Origin: Curvibacter microcysteis
Lineage (GTDB): Bacteria; Pseudomonadota; Gammaproteobacteria; Burkholderiales; Burkholderiaceae_C
Length of the DNA stretch: 64,000 nucleotides
Reading direction: 5' to 3' (one strand)
NCBI RefSeq assembly: GCF_028649435.1
Contig: NZ_JAQSIN010000001.1
Shown here: piece after piece, positions 20,639 through 29,716 of the stretch
Numbering within the stretch: the first letter of the stretch is position 1
Layout of the letters: each line of letters opens with the position of its first letter
Notes under the pieces: generated by a model
What the model saw: only the letters and a program-made list of their open reading frames with translations
The model's database searches: none
Told to the model about the DNA's origin: nothing
Translations under genes and position numbers: made by a program

Positions 20639-21667
20639 TTATTCCTCCGGCTGGGCCAGTTCGCCGCGCACGGTGGCTTGCATGAAGCTGAGCTTGAGCA
20701 GCAGCGCCTGCATGCCGGCCTGGTCAAGGCGGGTGGTGTTGTGCGAGGTGTATTCCACCGCTTCGGAGATGCGCGGCTCGCCTTGCTCGACGTACTTGCC
20801 GTAGTTGAGGTCGCGCAGGTCGGGCGGCACGCAGTAGTAGTCGCCCAGGTCCTGCGCGCAGGCCATTTCTTCGCGGCTGAGCAGGGCCTCGAACAGCTTT
20901 TCGCCGTGGCGCGTGCCCATCACCTGGATCGGGTGATCCGGCACTTGCATGAGGGTGGTGAGGGCGCGTGCCAGGGTGTCGATGGTGGCGGCGGGCGCTT
21001 TTTGCACGTAGATCTCGCCGGGGCGGCCGTGCTCGAAGGCGAACAGCACCAGGTCCACCGCATCGTCGAGCGTCATCATGAAGCGGGTCATGTGCGGGTC
21101 GGTGATGGTGATGGGGCGGCCGCTGCGGATCTGGTCCACGAACAGCGGGATCACCGAGCCGCGCGAGGCCATCACATTGCCATAGCGGGTGGCGCAGATC
21201 ACGGTGGCCTCCTGGCCACGCGACTTGGCGACGATCACCTTCTCCATCATGGCCTTGGAGATGCCCATGGCGTTGATGGGGTAGACCGCCTTGTCGGTGC
21301 TCAGGCAGACCACGCGCTTGACGCCGCAGGAGATGGCGGCTTCGAGCACGTTCTCCGTGCCCAGGATGTTGGTCTTGACGGCTTCGAGTGGATGGAACTC
21401 GCACGAGGGCACCTGCTTGAGGGCGGCCGCATGGTAGATGAAGTCACTGCCGCGCACGGCGTTGAGCACGGACTGCGGGTCGCGCACGTCGCCGATGTAG
21501 AACTTCAGCTTGGGGCTGTTGTAGCGCTTGCGCATGTCGTCCTGCTTTTTCTCGTCGCGGCTGAGGATGCGGATCTCGCGCAGGTCGGAGTTCAGGAAGC
21601 GGCGCAGGACGGCGTTGCCGAAGGAGCCGGTGCCGCCGGTGATGAGCAAAACTTGGTTGGTGAACAT
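20639..21667 (-). CDS. fnlA: FnlA/WbjB/CapE UDP-GlcNAc 4,6-dehydratase/5-epimerase
   Basis: 342 residues. It has the Rossmann motif ITGGTGSFGNAVLRRFL and the active-site block STDKAVYPINAMGISKAMME, with Met in the usual Tyr place, as in inverting 4,6-dehydratases. It performs the first step from UDP-GlcNAc toward UDP-L-FucNAc. It is the first gene of the minus-strand arm; the 730-base gap upstream must hold the promoter. It is distinct from the membrane WbpM-type enzyme at 13.4-15.4 kb. Confidence 0.95.
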   Translation of the reverse strand: MFTNQVLLITGGTGSFGNAVLRRFLNSDLREIRILSRDEKKQDDMRKRYNSPKLKFYIGDVRDPQSVLNAVRGSDFIYHAAALKQVPSCEFHPLEAVKTNILGTENVLEAAISCGVKRVVCLSTDKAVYPINAMGISKAMMEKVIVAKSRGQEATVICATRYGNVMASRGSVIPLFVDQIRSGRPITITDPHMTRFMMTLDDAVDLVLFAFEHGRPGEIYVQKAPAATIDTLARALTTLMQVPDHPIQVMGTRHGEKLFEALLSREEMACAQDLGDYYCVPPDLRDLNYGKYVEQGEPRISEAVEYTSHNTTRLDQAGMQALLLKLSFMQATVRGELAQPEE

Positions 21668-22399
21668 GGGCGGTGAAGTGCGCGCCGGCGCCCGTGGGGC
21701 CTGTCGTCAAGGCTGTTCGGTCGCTGCTTGATATTTATGAATTGAGAAAACTGGGCCGATCGCGCGGATTTTATCTCAAAAATTAGAACGGCCCTGATGG
21801 GCAGGCCTTGCGGTGACTGAATGTGATTAAGTTGTTTTAAATGGCTCGGCGATTTTTAATCGAGGTTGAAATTATTAATGGTTGGGCCTGTTAATGCCGA
21901 AGGGCTGAGTCCCGTGGGGGTGTCAAGGTGATGGCGCCCCGCCGGCGTGTTGGGCGCCTTGGCTGGCCCTGGGGCGGGTGGGCTGGGGCCGTGCTGCCTC
22001 TGCCCCGCTCTTGGCCGGTGGCCTGGGGCTGCGTGATAAGCTGCAAAACTTTTTTGAGTCGGGTCAAGACTTCGGCTTGGCACGCTGCTCGGCAGGCTTG
22101 GGTGGCCGGGTCGGCATGGTGGCGAAGGTGCCTGTTCCGGGTGGAACTCGCTGGGCTGAGGGGGTCTGAATGGGCATGCTGCAGCTTGAATTCGCTTGAT
22201 GCGGGTCAGTTCCTTTGGCTGAGGCTCGATCCTGCCCGGGGTGGCTGCCTCTAGAATTGCGCGCTGAAGCGGACTGGTCGGGCGACAGTCTGGCGCTGTT
22301 CGGCCCTGGCAGGACGACCTGTGGCAGCCTGTGGCGCCGTCGCCACCCTGGCTCGAATGATGCTGATTTCCATCAGCGCGGAGAACCCGTAAGGTGAAT
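21668..22399. promoter_or_regulatory. bidirectional control region of the polysaccharide locus
   Basis: 732 bases between fnlA (leftward) and the tviB-type gene (rightward) without a convincing gene. The part at 21725-21890 is markedly AT-rich compared with its surroundings. It includes TGAGATAAAAT read toward fnlA, a minus-strand hairpin GGCCTG/CAGGGCC followed by a T-rich stretch (about 21781-21808), and a small CGATT-TTT-AATCG repeat at 21850-21862. No JUMPstart/ops element was found. The right half is GC-rich. An AAGG ribosome site at 22391-22394 precedes the tviB start. Exact promoters could not be fixed. Confidence 0.5.
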
Positions 22400-23689
22400 A
22401 TGAGTATGCAAAAGATTGCGGTGATTGGCCTCGGGTATGTGGGTTTGCCCCTTGCTGTGGAGTTTGGCAAGGTGCGTCCGGTGCTGGGCTTTGACATCAA
22501 TGCGGCCCGCATCGCTGAACTGCGTGGCGGCAAGGACAGCACCCTGGAGGTGTCGCCCGAAGACCTGTCGGCGGCCCCTTATTTGGATTACAGCAGCGAT
22601 CCCGCCCAATTGGCGGACTGCGGTATTTTCATCGTGACCGTCCCGACGCCGATCGATAATGCCAATCGACCTGATTTGACCCCCATTATCAAGGCCAGCG
22701 AAACCGTGGGTCGTGCGATGCGTGCAGGTGCGGTGGTGATTTATGAATCGACGGTTTATCCAGGGTGCACGGAAGAAGTCTGCGTGCCGATCCTGGAAAA
22801 GCATTCCGGCTTGCGTTTCAATGAGGGGTTTTTCTGCGGCTACAGCCCAGAGCGCATCAACCCAGGCGATAAAGTCAATACGCTGACGACCATCAAAAAA
22901 ATCACCAGCGGTAGCACGCCAGAGGTGGCTGACTTGGTGGATGCGCTGTACAGCAGCATCATCACGGCAGGCACCTGGAAGGCGAGTAGCCTGAAGGTGG
23001 CTGAGGCGGCCAAGGTCATTGAGAACAGCCAGCGGGATCTCAATATTGCTTTTGTGAATGAGCTCTCGGTTATTTTTGACCGCCTGGGCATTGACACCAT
23101 CGAGGTGCTGGAAGCGGCAGGCAGCAAATGGAATTTCCTGCCCTTCCGCCCTGGCATGGTGGGTGGCCATTGCATTGGTGTCGACCCTTATTACCTGACG
23201 CACAAGGCGGAAGAGGTGGGTTATCACCCCCAGGTGATTCTGGCGGGTCGCCGCATCAACGACAACATGGCCCGCTACGCCGCGCGCAATGTGATTCGCT
23301 TGATGTTGAAAAACGGCATTGACGTCGCACGCAGTACCGTGGGTGTGATGGGCATCACTTTCAAAGAAAACTGCCCCGACATCCGCAACAGCAAGGTCGC
23401 CGATTTGGTGAAAGAGTTGCAGCATTGGGGCGCGCGCGTGGTGGTGGCCGACCCCTGGGCGAATGCAGAAGAGGTGATGCACGAGTACGGCATCCCCCTG
23501 GGCGTCATCGACGCCGAGCACCCGGTGGACTCCCTGGTTGTGGCGGTGGGCCACAACGAGTTTCGCTCGCTCACCCCCGAAAGTTTGAAGCAGCTGTGCC
23601 GCACCGAGCAGCCTGTGCTGGCGGATGTCAAAGCACTCTACAACCGTCACCAGGCCCTGGAGGCCGGCTTCACTTTGTTCCGTCTCTGA
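22400..23689 (+). CDS. tviB: UDP-N-acetylhexosamine 6-dehydrogenase, TviB/WbpO type
   Basis: 429 residues. It oxidizes C6 of UDP-GlcNAc (or UDP-GalNAc) to the uronic acid using NAD. It has the N-terminal motif GLGYVGLPLAVEFGK, VPTPIDNANRPDLTP, YESTVYPGCTEE, SPERINPGD and the catalytic cysteine C258 in GGHCIGVDPYYL, then a C-terminal FKENCPDIRNSKV. The strong TviB-like wording (KWNFLPFRPGMVGGHC) sets it apart from Ugd at 40.5 kb. With the next four genes it would supply UDP-GlcNAcA for ManNAc3NAcA. ATG 22400 is chosen for its AAGG; GTG 22394 and ATG 22406 are in frame. Confidence 0.93.
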   Translation: MSMQKIAVIGLGYVGLPLAVEFGKVRPVLGFDINAARIAELRGGKDSTLEVSPEDLSAAPYLDYSSDPAQLADCGIFIVTVPTPIDNANRPDLTPIIKASETVGRAMRAGAVVIYESTVYPGCTEEVCVPILEKHSGLRFNEGFFCGYSPERINPGDKVNTLTTIKKITSGSTPEVADLVDALYSSIITAGTWKASSLKVAEAAKVIENSQRDLNIAFVNELSVIFDRLGIDTIEVLEAAGSKWNFLPFRPGMVGGHCIGVDPYYLTHKAEEVGYHPQVILAGRRINDNMARYAARNVIRLMLKNGIDVARSTVGVMGITFKENCPDIRNSKVADLVKELQHWGARVVVADPWANAEEVMHEYGIPLGVIDAEHPVDSLVVAVGHNEFRSLTPESLKQLCRTEQPVLADVKALYNRHQALEAGFTLFRL

Positions 23690-23703
23690 GAAAAGAACAG
23701 GCT

Positions 23704-24762
23704 ATGCAGCACTATCCGTCCATCACGGGCCGCAAGATCAGAATCGCCATCGTTGGCTGTGGTCGAATTTCCAAAAACCACTTCGGTTCGATCGAGAAGC
23801 ACAGCACTGAATTGGAATTGGCCGCCGTTTGCGACATCGATCCAGTGACCTTGGCCGAACACGCCGAGAAGTACCAGGTCCCGGCGTACCGCGACTTGCA
23901 GGAAATGCTGCAAAAAGAGCAGTTGGACATGGTGGCCTTGTGCACCCCCAGCGGGGTGCACCCCGATCAAGCGGTTTTGGTCGCCAAGCACGGCGTGCAT
24001 GTGATCACAGAAAAACCCATGGCCACCCGTTGGAGTGATGGCGTTCGCATGGTGAAAGCCTGCGACGAGGGCGGGGTGCGTCTGTTCGTGGTGAAGCAAA
24101 ACCGCCTCAACACGACCTTGCAGTTGCTCAAACGCGCCGTGACCGAAAAGCGCTTCGGCAAGATTCACATGGTGCACCTGAATGTGTTTTGGACGCGACC
24201 GCAGGCTTATTACGACCAAGGCAATGGCTGGCGCGGCACCTGGGAATTTGATGGCGGCGCCTTCATGAACCAGGCCAGCCATTATGTGGACCTGTTGGAC
24301 TGGCTGATTGGCCCGGTTGAAAAGGTACAAGCCATGATGAGCACCACGCGTGACATCGAGGTGGAAGACACCGGCGTGTTGAATGTGCGCTGGCGCAATG
24401 GTGCGTTGGGCTCCATGAGCGTCACCATGCTGACCTACCCGCAAAACCTGGAAGGCAGCATCACCATCCTGGGTGAAAAAGGCACGGTGCGCGTGGGCGG
24501 CGTGGCGGTCAACGATATTCAAATCTGGCAGTTCGAAGAGCCCAAGGATTACGACGCCGAGATTCAAGCCGCCAATTACCAGACCACCTCGGTGTATGGC
24601 TTTGGACACCCGCTCTACTACAAAAATGTGGTGGATGTGATGCGTGGCTTGGCCGAGCCTGAAACCGATGGCCGCGAAGGTTTGAAGTCGTTGGAGCTGC
24701 TGATTGCCGCGTACCTGTCCTCGCGTGATGGGCGAACCGTTTCCTTGCCGCTGGAGTACTGA
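23704..24762 (+). CDS. wlbA: WlbA/WbpB-type UDP-GlcNAcA 3-dehydrogenase
   Basis: 352 residues of the Gfo/Idh/MocA family: the Rossmann motif IAIVGCGRISKNHF, the EKPM motif (Lys104) and a C-terminal beta domain. The paired motifs GGAFMNQASHYVDLLDWL and VEDTGVLNVRWRNGALG are typical of WlbA/WbpB, which oxidizes C3 of UDP-N-acetylglucosaminuronic acid to the 3-keto sugar. It lies 14 bases after the 6-dehydrogenase. Its stop shares one base with the next start (TGATG), so translation is coupled. I chose the ATG at 23704; the open frame upstream runs inside tviB. Confidence 0.93.
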   Translation: MQHYPSITGRKIRIAIVGCGRISKNHFGSIEKHSTELELAAVCDIDPVTLAEHAEKYQVPAYRDLQEMLQKEQLDMVALCTPSGVHPDQAVLVAKHGVHVITEKPMATRWSDGVRMVKACDEGGVRLFVVKQNRLNTTLQLLKRAVTEKRFGKIHMVHLNVFWTRPQAYYDQGNGWRGTWEFDGGAFMNQASHYVDLLDWLIGPVEKVQAMMSTTRDIEVEDTGVLNVRWRNGALGSMSVTMLTYPQNLEGSITILGEKGTVRVGGVAVNDIQIWQFEEPKDYDAEIQAANYQTTSVYGFGHPLYYKNVVDVMRGLAEPETDGREGLKSLELLIAAYLSSRDGRTVSLPLEY

Positions 24763-25343
24763 TGGCTGCGACCTTCATTCACCCCTCGGCCATCGTGGAT
24801 GACGGTGCCCAACTCGGTGACGGCTGCCGGGTCTGGCACTGGGTGCACATCTCGGCCGGTGCGCGCATTGGCCAGGGCTGCTCATTCGGGCAAAACGTGT
24901 TTGTCGGCAACGACGTGCTGATTGGCCACAACGTCAAGATCCAGAACAACGTCAGCGTGTACGACGCTGTGACGCTGGAAGACGATGTGTTTTGTGGGCC
25001 CAGCATGGTCTTCACCAACGTCTACAACCCGCGCAGTGCCGTGGTTCGCAAGGACGAGTACCGGCGCACGCTGGTGCGCCGTGGTGCGACCCTGGGCGCC
25101 AATTCAACCGTGGTTTGCGGTGTCACCGTGGGCCAGTACGCCTTCATTGGTGCGGGTGCGGTGGTCAACCACGATGTGCCAGACTATGCCCTGATGGTGG
25201 GCGTTCCAGCGCGTCAAGTGGGCTGGATGAGCCAGCATGGTGAGCGCCTGGCGCTGCCATTGGCGGGCGAGGCGCAGGCGGTCTGCGCCCAAACCGGACA
25301 GCGTTATCAACTCAGTAACGGCCAGTGCACACTGCTGGGCTGA
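24762..25343 (+). CDS. wbpD: WbpD/WlbB-type UDP-GlcNAc3NA N-acetyltransferase
   Basis: 193 residues of left-handed beta-helix built from hexapeptide repeats (VWHWVHISAGARIGQGCSFG, NVFVGNDVLIGHNVKIQNNV), then YDAVTLEDDVFCGPSMVFTN and the tail VGVPARQVGWMS. The family acetylates the 3-amino group of UDP-2-acetamido-3-amino-glucuronic acid with acetyl-CoA. It is placed between the dehydrogenase and the aminotransferase as in Pseudomonas and Bordetella loci. The last 40 residues (AQTGQRYQLSNGQCTLL) look like a small Cys-containing extension. Confidence 0.92.
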   Translation: MAATFIHPSAIVDDGAQLGDGCRVWHWVHISAGARIGQGCSFGQNVFVGNDVLIGHNVKIQNNVSVYDAVTLEDDVFCGPSMVFTNVYNPRSAVVRKDEYRRTLVRRGATLGANSTVVCGVTVGQYAFIGAGAVVNHDVPDYALMVGVPARQVGWMSQHGERLALPLAGEAQAVCAQTGQRYQLSNGQCTLLG

Positions 25344-25359
25344 GTACAGGACCTCATTC

Positions 25360-26448
25360 ATGGAATTCATCGACCTCAAAAGCCAGTACCAGGCACTCAA
25401 GACTCAGATTGATGCCGCGATCCAGCGTGTGCTGGACCACGGTCAGTACATCCTGGGCCCGGAGGTGGCTGAGCTGGAAGAAAAATTGGTCACCTACACC
25501 GGTGCCCGCTACTGCATCAGCGTGGCCAATGGCACGGATGCGCTGCAGATTGCCCTGATGGCCCTGGGCGTGGGCCCGGGCGACGAAGTGATCACACCGG
25601 GCTTCACCTACATCGCCACCGCGGAAACCGTCGCTTTGCTGCGCGCCAAGCCCGTGTACGTGGACATCGATGCGCGTACCTATAACCTGGATCCGGCCTT
25701 GCTGGAGGCCGCCATCACGCCGCGCACCAAGGCCATCATCCCGGTGAGCCTGTACGGTCAATGCGCGGATTTTGATGCCATCAACGCGATTGCCGCGCGA
25801 CACGGTATTCCGGTGATCGAGGATGCCGCCCAGAGTTTTGGTGCCAGCTACAAGGGGCGCAAGAGCGGCAACCTCAGCACCATCGCCTGTGCGAGCTTCT
25901 TCCCCAGCAAGCCCCTGGGCTGCTATGGCGATGGTGGCGCCATCTTCACCAGCGACGAAGGCCTGGCCAAAGTCATTCGCCAGATTGCACGCCACGGGCA
26001 AGATCGCCGTTACCACCACATCCGTGTGGGGGTGAACAGCCGCCTGGACACGCTGCAAGCTGCGATCTTGCTGCCCAAGCTGGCCATCCTGGACGATGAG
26101 TTGGCGCAGCGACAGCGGGTGGCGGCGCGCTATGCGCAGTGGTTTGGCGAGGCGGGCGTGAGGGGTGTGCCGTTCATTGAGTCGCACAACCTCAGCGCCT
26201 GGGCCCAGTACACGGTGCGTGTACCGCAGCGTGAGCAGGTGCAAAAGCACCTCAGTGCGGCTGGCGTACCCACAGCCGTGCACTACCCCATTCCCTTGAA
26301 CAAGCAGCCCGCGGTGCAAGACCTCAGCGTTCAATTGCCGGTGGGGGATTGGGTGGCGGAGCAGGTCATCAGTTTGCCGATGAGTCCTTATCTGAGTGAG
26401 GTGGACCAGAGGCAAGTGATCGCCGCATTGACCGAGGCGCAGGCATGA
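25360..26448 (+). CDS. wbpE: WbpE/WlbC-type aminotransferase (DegT family)
   Basis: 362 residues. This PLP enzyme transfers an amino group from glutamate to the 3-keto sugar made by WlbA. Motifs are GTDALQIALMALGVGPGDEV, ITPGFTYIATAETVALLRAK, VIEDAAQSFGASYKGRKSG, and the PLP lysine K184 in FFPSKPLGCYGDGG. It opens with MEFIDLKSQY, typical of WbpE. ATG 25360 follows the wbpD stop by 16 bases. It overlaps the next gene by 4 bases (ATGA). Confidence 0.94.
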   Translation: MEFIDLKSQYQALKTQIDAAIQRVLDHGQYILGPEVAELEEKLVTYTGARYCISVANGTDALQIALMALGVGPGDEVITPGFTYIATAETVALLRAKPVYVDIDARTYNLDPALLEAAITPRTKAIIPVSLYGQCADFDAINAIAARHGIPVIEDAAQSFGASYKGRKSGNLSTIACASFFPSKPLGCYGDGGAIFTSDEGLAKVIRQIARHGQDRRYHHIRVGVNSRLDTLQAAILLPKLAILDDELAQRQRVAARYAQWFGEAGVRGVPFIESHNLSAWAQYTVRVPQREQVQKHLSAAGVPTAVHYPIPLNKQPAVQDLSVQLPVGDWVAEQVISLPMSPYLSEVDQRQVIAALTEAQA

Positions 26449-27521
26449 AGCTGCTGACCGTCGTGGGGGCCCGGCCGCAATTTATCAAGGCGGCTGCGGT
26501 GTCACGGGCAATTCGTGCGCAGGCGCACCTGGGGATGCAAGAGGTTCTCCTGCACACTGGGCAGCACTACGACGAGAACATGTCGCAGGTCTTTTTTGAC
26601 GAGCTGGACATTCCGCAGCCAAAGTACAACCTGGCCATTTCTGGTGGTACGCACGGCGCGATGACGGGGCGCATGCTCGAGGCGGTAGAGCAGGTCTTGC
26701 TACAGGAGCGTCCGGACTGCTTGCTGGTCTATGGAGATACCAACTCGACCCTGGCTGGCGCCTTAGCTGCCGCCAAGTTGCACATTCCAGTGGCCCATGT
26801 GGAAGCCGGTCTGCGCTCCTTCAACATGCGGATGCCGGAAGAAGTCAATCGCATCCTCACCGACCGGGTTTCGTCCTGGTTGTTTTGTCCAAGCTCAGCC
26901 GCCGTGGCCAACTTGCATGCCGAAGGCATGAGCCAGGGCGTGAGCCTTGTCGGCGATGTGATGTACGACGTGGCTTTGTACTACCGGGAGCGTGCCCGTC
27001 AGCAGAGCACGGTTCTTTCGCGCTTGAACGTGCCCCCTGGGCAGTTTGTGCTGGCGACTTGTCACCGGGCCGAGAACACGGACGACCGCATGCGTTTGAG
27101 CGCCATCCTGAAGGCACTGGCGGAGATTGCTGTACACACTCCTGTGGTGTTGCCTCTGCACCCGCGCACGCACAAACTGGTTCATGACTATGGCCTTGCC
27201 GCCTTGTTGACAGGGTTGCAAGTGACGGAGCCACTGCCCTTTCTCGACATGGTGGCCCTGGAGCAAGCGGCTCAAGTCATCTTCACCGACTCAGGGGGCG
27301 TGCAGAAAGAAGCCTTCTTTTATCGTGTGCCCTGCATCACTTTGCGTGATGAGACCGAGTGGGTTGAGACCGTTGAATTGGGGTGGAACCAATTGGTGGG
27401 TGCACAACATGAGGCGATCTTGGCGGCCTACGGGGGCTTGAAGCAGCCAGAGCCAGCGGTCGTCCAGCCCTATGGCGCTGGTGATGCTGCGCAGCAAATC
27501 ATTCGGCAACTGACCCGGTAA
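26445..27521 (+). CDS. wbpI: WbpI/WlbD-type UDP-GlcNAc3NAcA 2-epimerase
   Basis: 358 residues of the WecB-like 2-epimerase fold: VVGARPQFIKAAAVSRAI, LLVYGDTNSTLAG, AHVEAGLRSFNMRMPEEVNR, CHRAENTDD, TDSGGVQKEAFF, and RDETEWVETVELGWNQLVG. The last block marks the WbpI branch. It would convert UDP-GlcNAc3NAcA into UDP-ManNAc3NAcA, completing the five-enzyme set begun at 22.4 kb. Plain WecB activity (UDP-ManNAc) is the alternative but is unlikely here. It is the last gene before an 83-base gap, so it probably ends the first transcription block or is followed by a secondary start. Confidence 0.93.
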   Translation: MKLLTVVGARPQFIKAAAVSRAIRAQAHLGMQEVLLHTGQHYDENMSQVFFDELDIPQPKYNLAISGGTHGAMTGRMLEAVEQVLLQERPDCLLVYGDTNSTLAGALAAAKLHIPVAHVEAGLRSFNMRMPEEVNRILTDRVSSWLFCPSSAAVANLHAEGMSQGVSLVGDVMYDVALYYRERARQQSTVLSRLNVPPGQFVLATCHRAENTDDRMRLSAILKALAEIAVHTPVVLPLHPRTHKLVHDYGLAALLTGLQVTEPLPFLDMVALEQAAQVIFTDSGGVQKEAFFYRVPCITLRDETEWVETVELGWNQLVGAQHEAILAAYGGLKQPEPAVVQPYGAGDAAQQIIRQLTR

Positions 27522-27604
27522 GTACCCAGGCCAGCCCATCCCCCCTTATTTTCAGACGCTGTCAGCGATAGGGTCTTTTTAATTTTTTGTGCAGGAGCAT
27601 TTGA

Positions 27605-28594
27605 ATGATCACGGGAAAGAAAATTTTTATCACTGGCGGTGCGGGGTTCATCGCCAGCATGTTGATCTCTAAGCTCGCTGACCACAATGAGATCGTGGTG
27701 TATGACAACTACACCCGCAATACGCTGAAGGACACGGCCTACGCCAACCATCCGAACGTTCGTCAGATCCAGGGCGACGTGTTGGATTACGAGGCCCTCA
27801 AGGATGCCATGGCAGGAGCCCAATTGGTTGTGCACGCCGCTGCCATCGCCGGCATTGAGTCCACGGTTCGCAATCCTGTCTCGACCATGCGGGTCAACAT
27901 GATTGGCGCGGCCAATGCCTTGGAGGCTGCCCAAGCTTTGGGTGGGGTGGAGCGCTTTGTTGATTTTTCAACCTCCGAAGTGTTTGGTTCTTTTGCCTTC
28001 AAGGTGGACGAGGGGCAGCAGACCGTCACTGGCGCTGTTGGCGAGGCGCGATGGACTTACGCGGTGAGCAAATTGGCGGGGGAGCATTTGGCTCATGCTT
28101 ACTTCAAACAGTACCAACTGCCGACGGTGACGGTTCGCCCTTTCAATGTCTATGGCCCAGGTCAAACAGGCGAGGGTGCGCTGTCCATTTTTGTCCGCAA
28201 GGCTTTGAAGAATGAAGATATCTTTATCTTTGGTGATGGCAGCCAAATTCGTGCTTGGTGCTACGTGGATGACATGGTTGAAGGTGTTCTGCAGGCACTG
28301 GAACATCCCAGGGCGATTGGTGAATCTTTCAATATTGGCAACGCGCGCGCCGTTACCACCGTTTACGGCCTTGCCCAGGCGGTATGCCGCATTGTGGGCA
28401 GTCAATCGAAAATCGTTTTCCGTGACGCGCTGTCGGCCGACATTGAGCTGCGCATTCCAAGCGTCAAGAAGGCCAAAGATTTGATTGGTTTTGAAGCGAC
28501 TGTCGATTTGGACGAGGGGCTGCGTCGCACGGCGGAATGGATTGCGGCGAACGAAGGCTCTCTCCCGCAACTGTCCAGTTTGTTCAAGGCCTGA
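27605..28594 (+). CDS. SDR sugar-nucleotide epimerase/dehydratase, product unknown
   Basis: 329 residues of extended SDR: ITGGAGFIASMLISKL at the N-terminus, VDFSTSEVFGSFAF, YAVSKLAGEH as YxxxK, RPFNVYGPGQTG, and GDGSQIRAWCYVDDMVEGVL. It is close to the UDP-glucose 4-epimerase / dTDP-glucose dehydratase / UDP-xylose synthase group, but sequence alone does not decide. A GGAG site lies 8 bases before the ATG. The stop shares one base with the following aminotransferase start. The pairing with an aminotransferase and an acyltransferase suggests an amino-sugar branch. Confidence 0.85.
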   Translation: MITGKKIFITGGAGFIASMLISKLADHNEIVVYDNYTRNTLKDTAYANHPNVRQIQGDVLDYEALKDAMAGAQLVVHAAAIAGIESTVRNPVSTMRVNMIGAANALEAAQALGGVERFVDFSTSEVFGSFAFKVDEGQQTVTGAVGEARWTYAVSKLAGEHLAHAYFKQYQLPTVTVRPFNVYGPGQTGEGALSIFVRKALKNEDIFIFGDGSQIRAWCYVDDMVEGVLQALEHPRAIGESFNIGNARAVTTVYGLAQAVCRIVGSQSKIVFRDALSADIELRIPSVKKAKDLIGFEATVDLDEGLRRTAEWIAANEGSLPQLSSLFKA

Positions 28595-29706
28595 TGATGT
28601 TGAAGCTCTCTCAACCCAACATCAGTGAGGAGGCGATTGCCGCAGTGGCGGATGTGATCCGCTCCGGACAATTGGTACACGGCACGGAGAACGAGGCTTT
28701 CGAGAAAGAACTCGCGGCCTATCTGGGTTGCGAGGACGTCGTGCTTGTCTCATCCGGTACTGCGGCACTTCACCTTGCTTTGCTGGCGCTTGACATTGGT
28801 CCCAACGATGCAGTTTTGGTGCCCGACTTCACCTTTCCAGCGACGGCCAATGCTGTCGCCTTGGTTGGAGCCCGGCCAGTGATTGTGGATGTCGACCCAA
28901 ACACGTACACCCTTTCGGCCAGGCAACTGGAGGCTGTTATCCAAACTTGGAAAGGTCCTGAGCGCTTGCGAGCAATCATGCCAGTGCATGAGTTTGGGTG
29001 CCCTGCTGACATGCAGGAGATCAACCGAATTGCCAAGGCTCATGGTCTGTTCGTGGTGGAAGATGCAGCCTGTGCGCTCGGTGCGACTTTCCAAGGCCGA
29101 AAGTTGGGGACGTTGGGTGACATCGGTTGTTTCTCCTTTCATCCACGCAAGACCTTGACCACGGGGGAGGGCGGGGCGTTGTGCACCAACGATGCAGAGT
29201 TGGCAAGGCGCTTGAGGCGCTTGCGCAACCATGGCATGGAGCGCACGGCATCTGGCATGCAGTTTTTTGAGCCAGCCACCAATTATCGATTGACTAATTT
29301 TCAGGCGGCATTGGGCCGTCATCAGTTGCCCCAGTTGGATGGTTGGATTGAGCGTCGTTCAGCGTTGGCCAAAGCTTACTGTGAACTACTGCAGCCTTTG
29401 GCCCAGACTGGGCGCTTGTCACTTCCGAGTTTGATACCTGGGCACAGCTGGCAGACTTTTATGGTGGTTTTGGATGGGCTCGCTGATCGCAATGCAATCA
29501 TTCTCCAACTTAGAAATGAGGGTGTTGAGGCCAATTTAGGGGCGCAGAGTTTAAGCTCGATTGGTCTGTATGGACCAGTTGCCCAAGATTTGAAGTACGG
29601 TCCTTTGTTGTATCAACACGGGCTTGCACTACCGCTGTTCGAAAAGCTCTCGTTGTCCGATGTTCAGCACGTCGTCAAGGCGCTGGGGACTCTGATTTCA
29701 ATTTAA
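28594..29706 (+). CDS. DegT/DnrJ-family sugar aminotransferase
   Basis: 370 residues. This is a PLP-dependent sugar aminotransferase with SSGTAALHLALLALDIGPND, PDFTFPATANAVALVGARPV, VVEDAACALGATFQGRKLG, and the PLP lysine K186 in FSFHPRKTLTTGEGG. The HPRK form is that of VioA/perosamine-synthase/PglE-like 4-aminotransferases and differs from the FPSK form of wbpE. It probably aminates C4 of a 4-keto-6-deoxy sugar such as the WbpM product. The start is ATG 28594 or 28597 with AAGG upstream. Confidence 0.88.
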   Translation: MMLKLSQPNISEEAIAAVADVIRSGQLVHGTENEAFEKELAAYLGCEDVVLVSSGTAALHLALLALDIGPNDAVLVPDFTFPATANAVALVGARPVIVDVDPNTYTLSARQLEAVIQTWKGPERLRAIMPVHEFGCPADMQEINRIAKAHGLFVVEDAACALGATFQGRKLGTLGDIGCFSFHPRKTLTTGEGGALCTNDAELARRLRRLRNHGMERTASGMQFFEPATNYRLTNFQAALGRHQLPQLDGWIERRSALAKAYCELLQPLAQTGRLSLPSLIPGHSWQTFMVVLDGLADRNAIILQLRNEGVEANLGAQSLSSIGLYGPVAQDLKYGPLLYQHGLALPLFEKLSLSDVQHVVKALGTLISI

Positions 29707-29716
29707 CGGCCTTTCT

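Noticed and set aside
21668..22399. JUMPstart/ops element for RfaH
   Set aside because: I looked for the GGCGGTAGC core on both strands and did not find it.
21856..22542. Minus-strand frame across the divergent gap
   Set aside because: Pro/Ser/Arg-rich chance coding that enters tviB antisense; no ribosome site or known domain.
27554..27590. Terminator-like T-rich hairpin between wbpI and the SDR gene
   Set aside because: Only a 4-bp stem (CGCT/AGCG) with imperfect outer pairing; too weak to call, although the T runs are striking.
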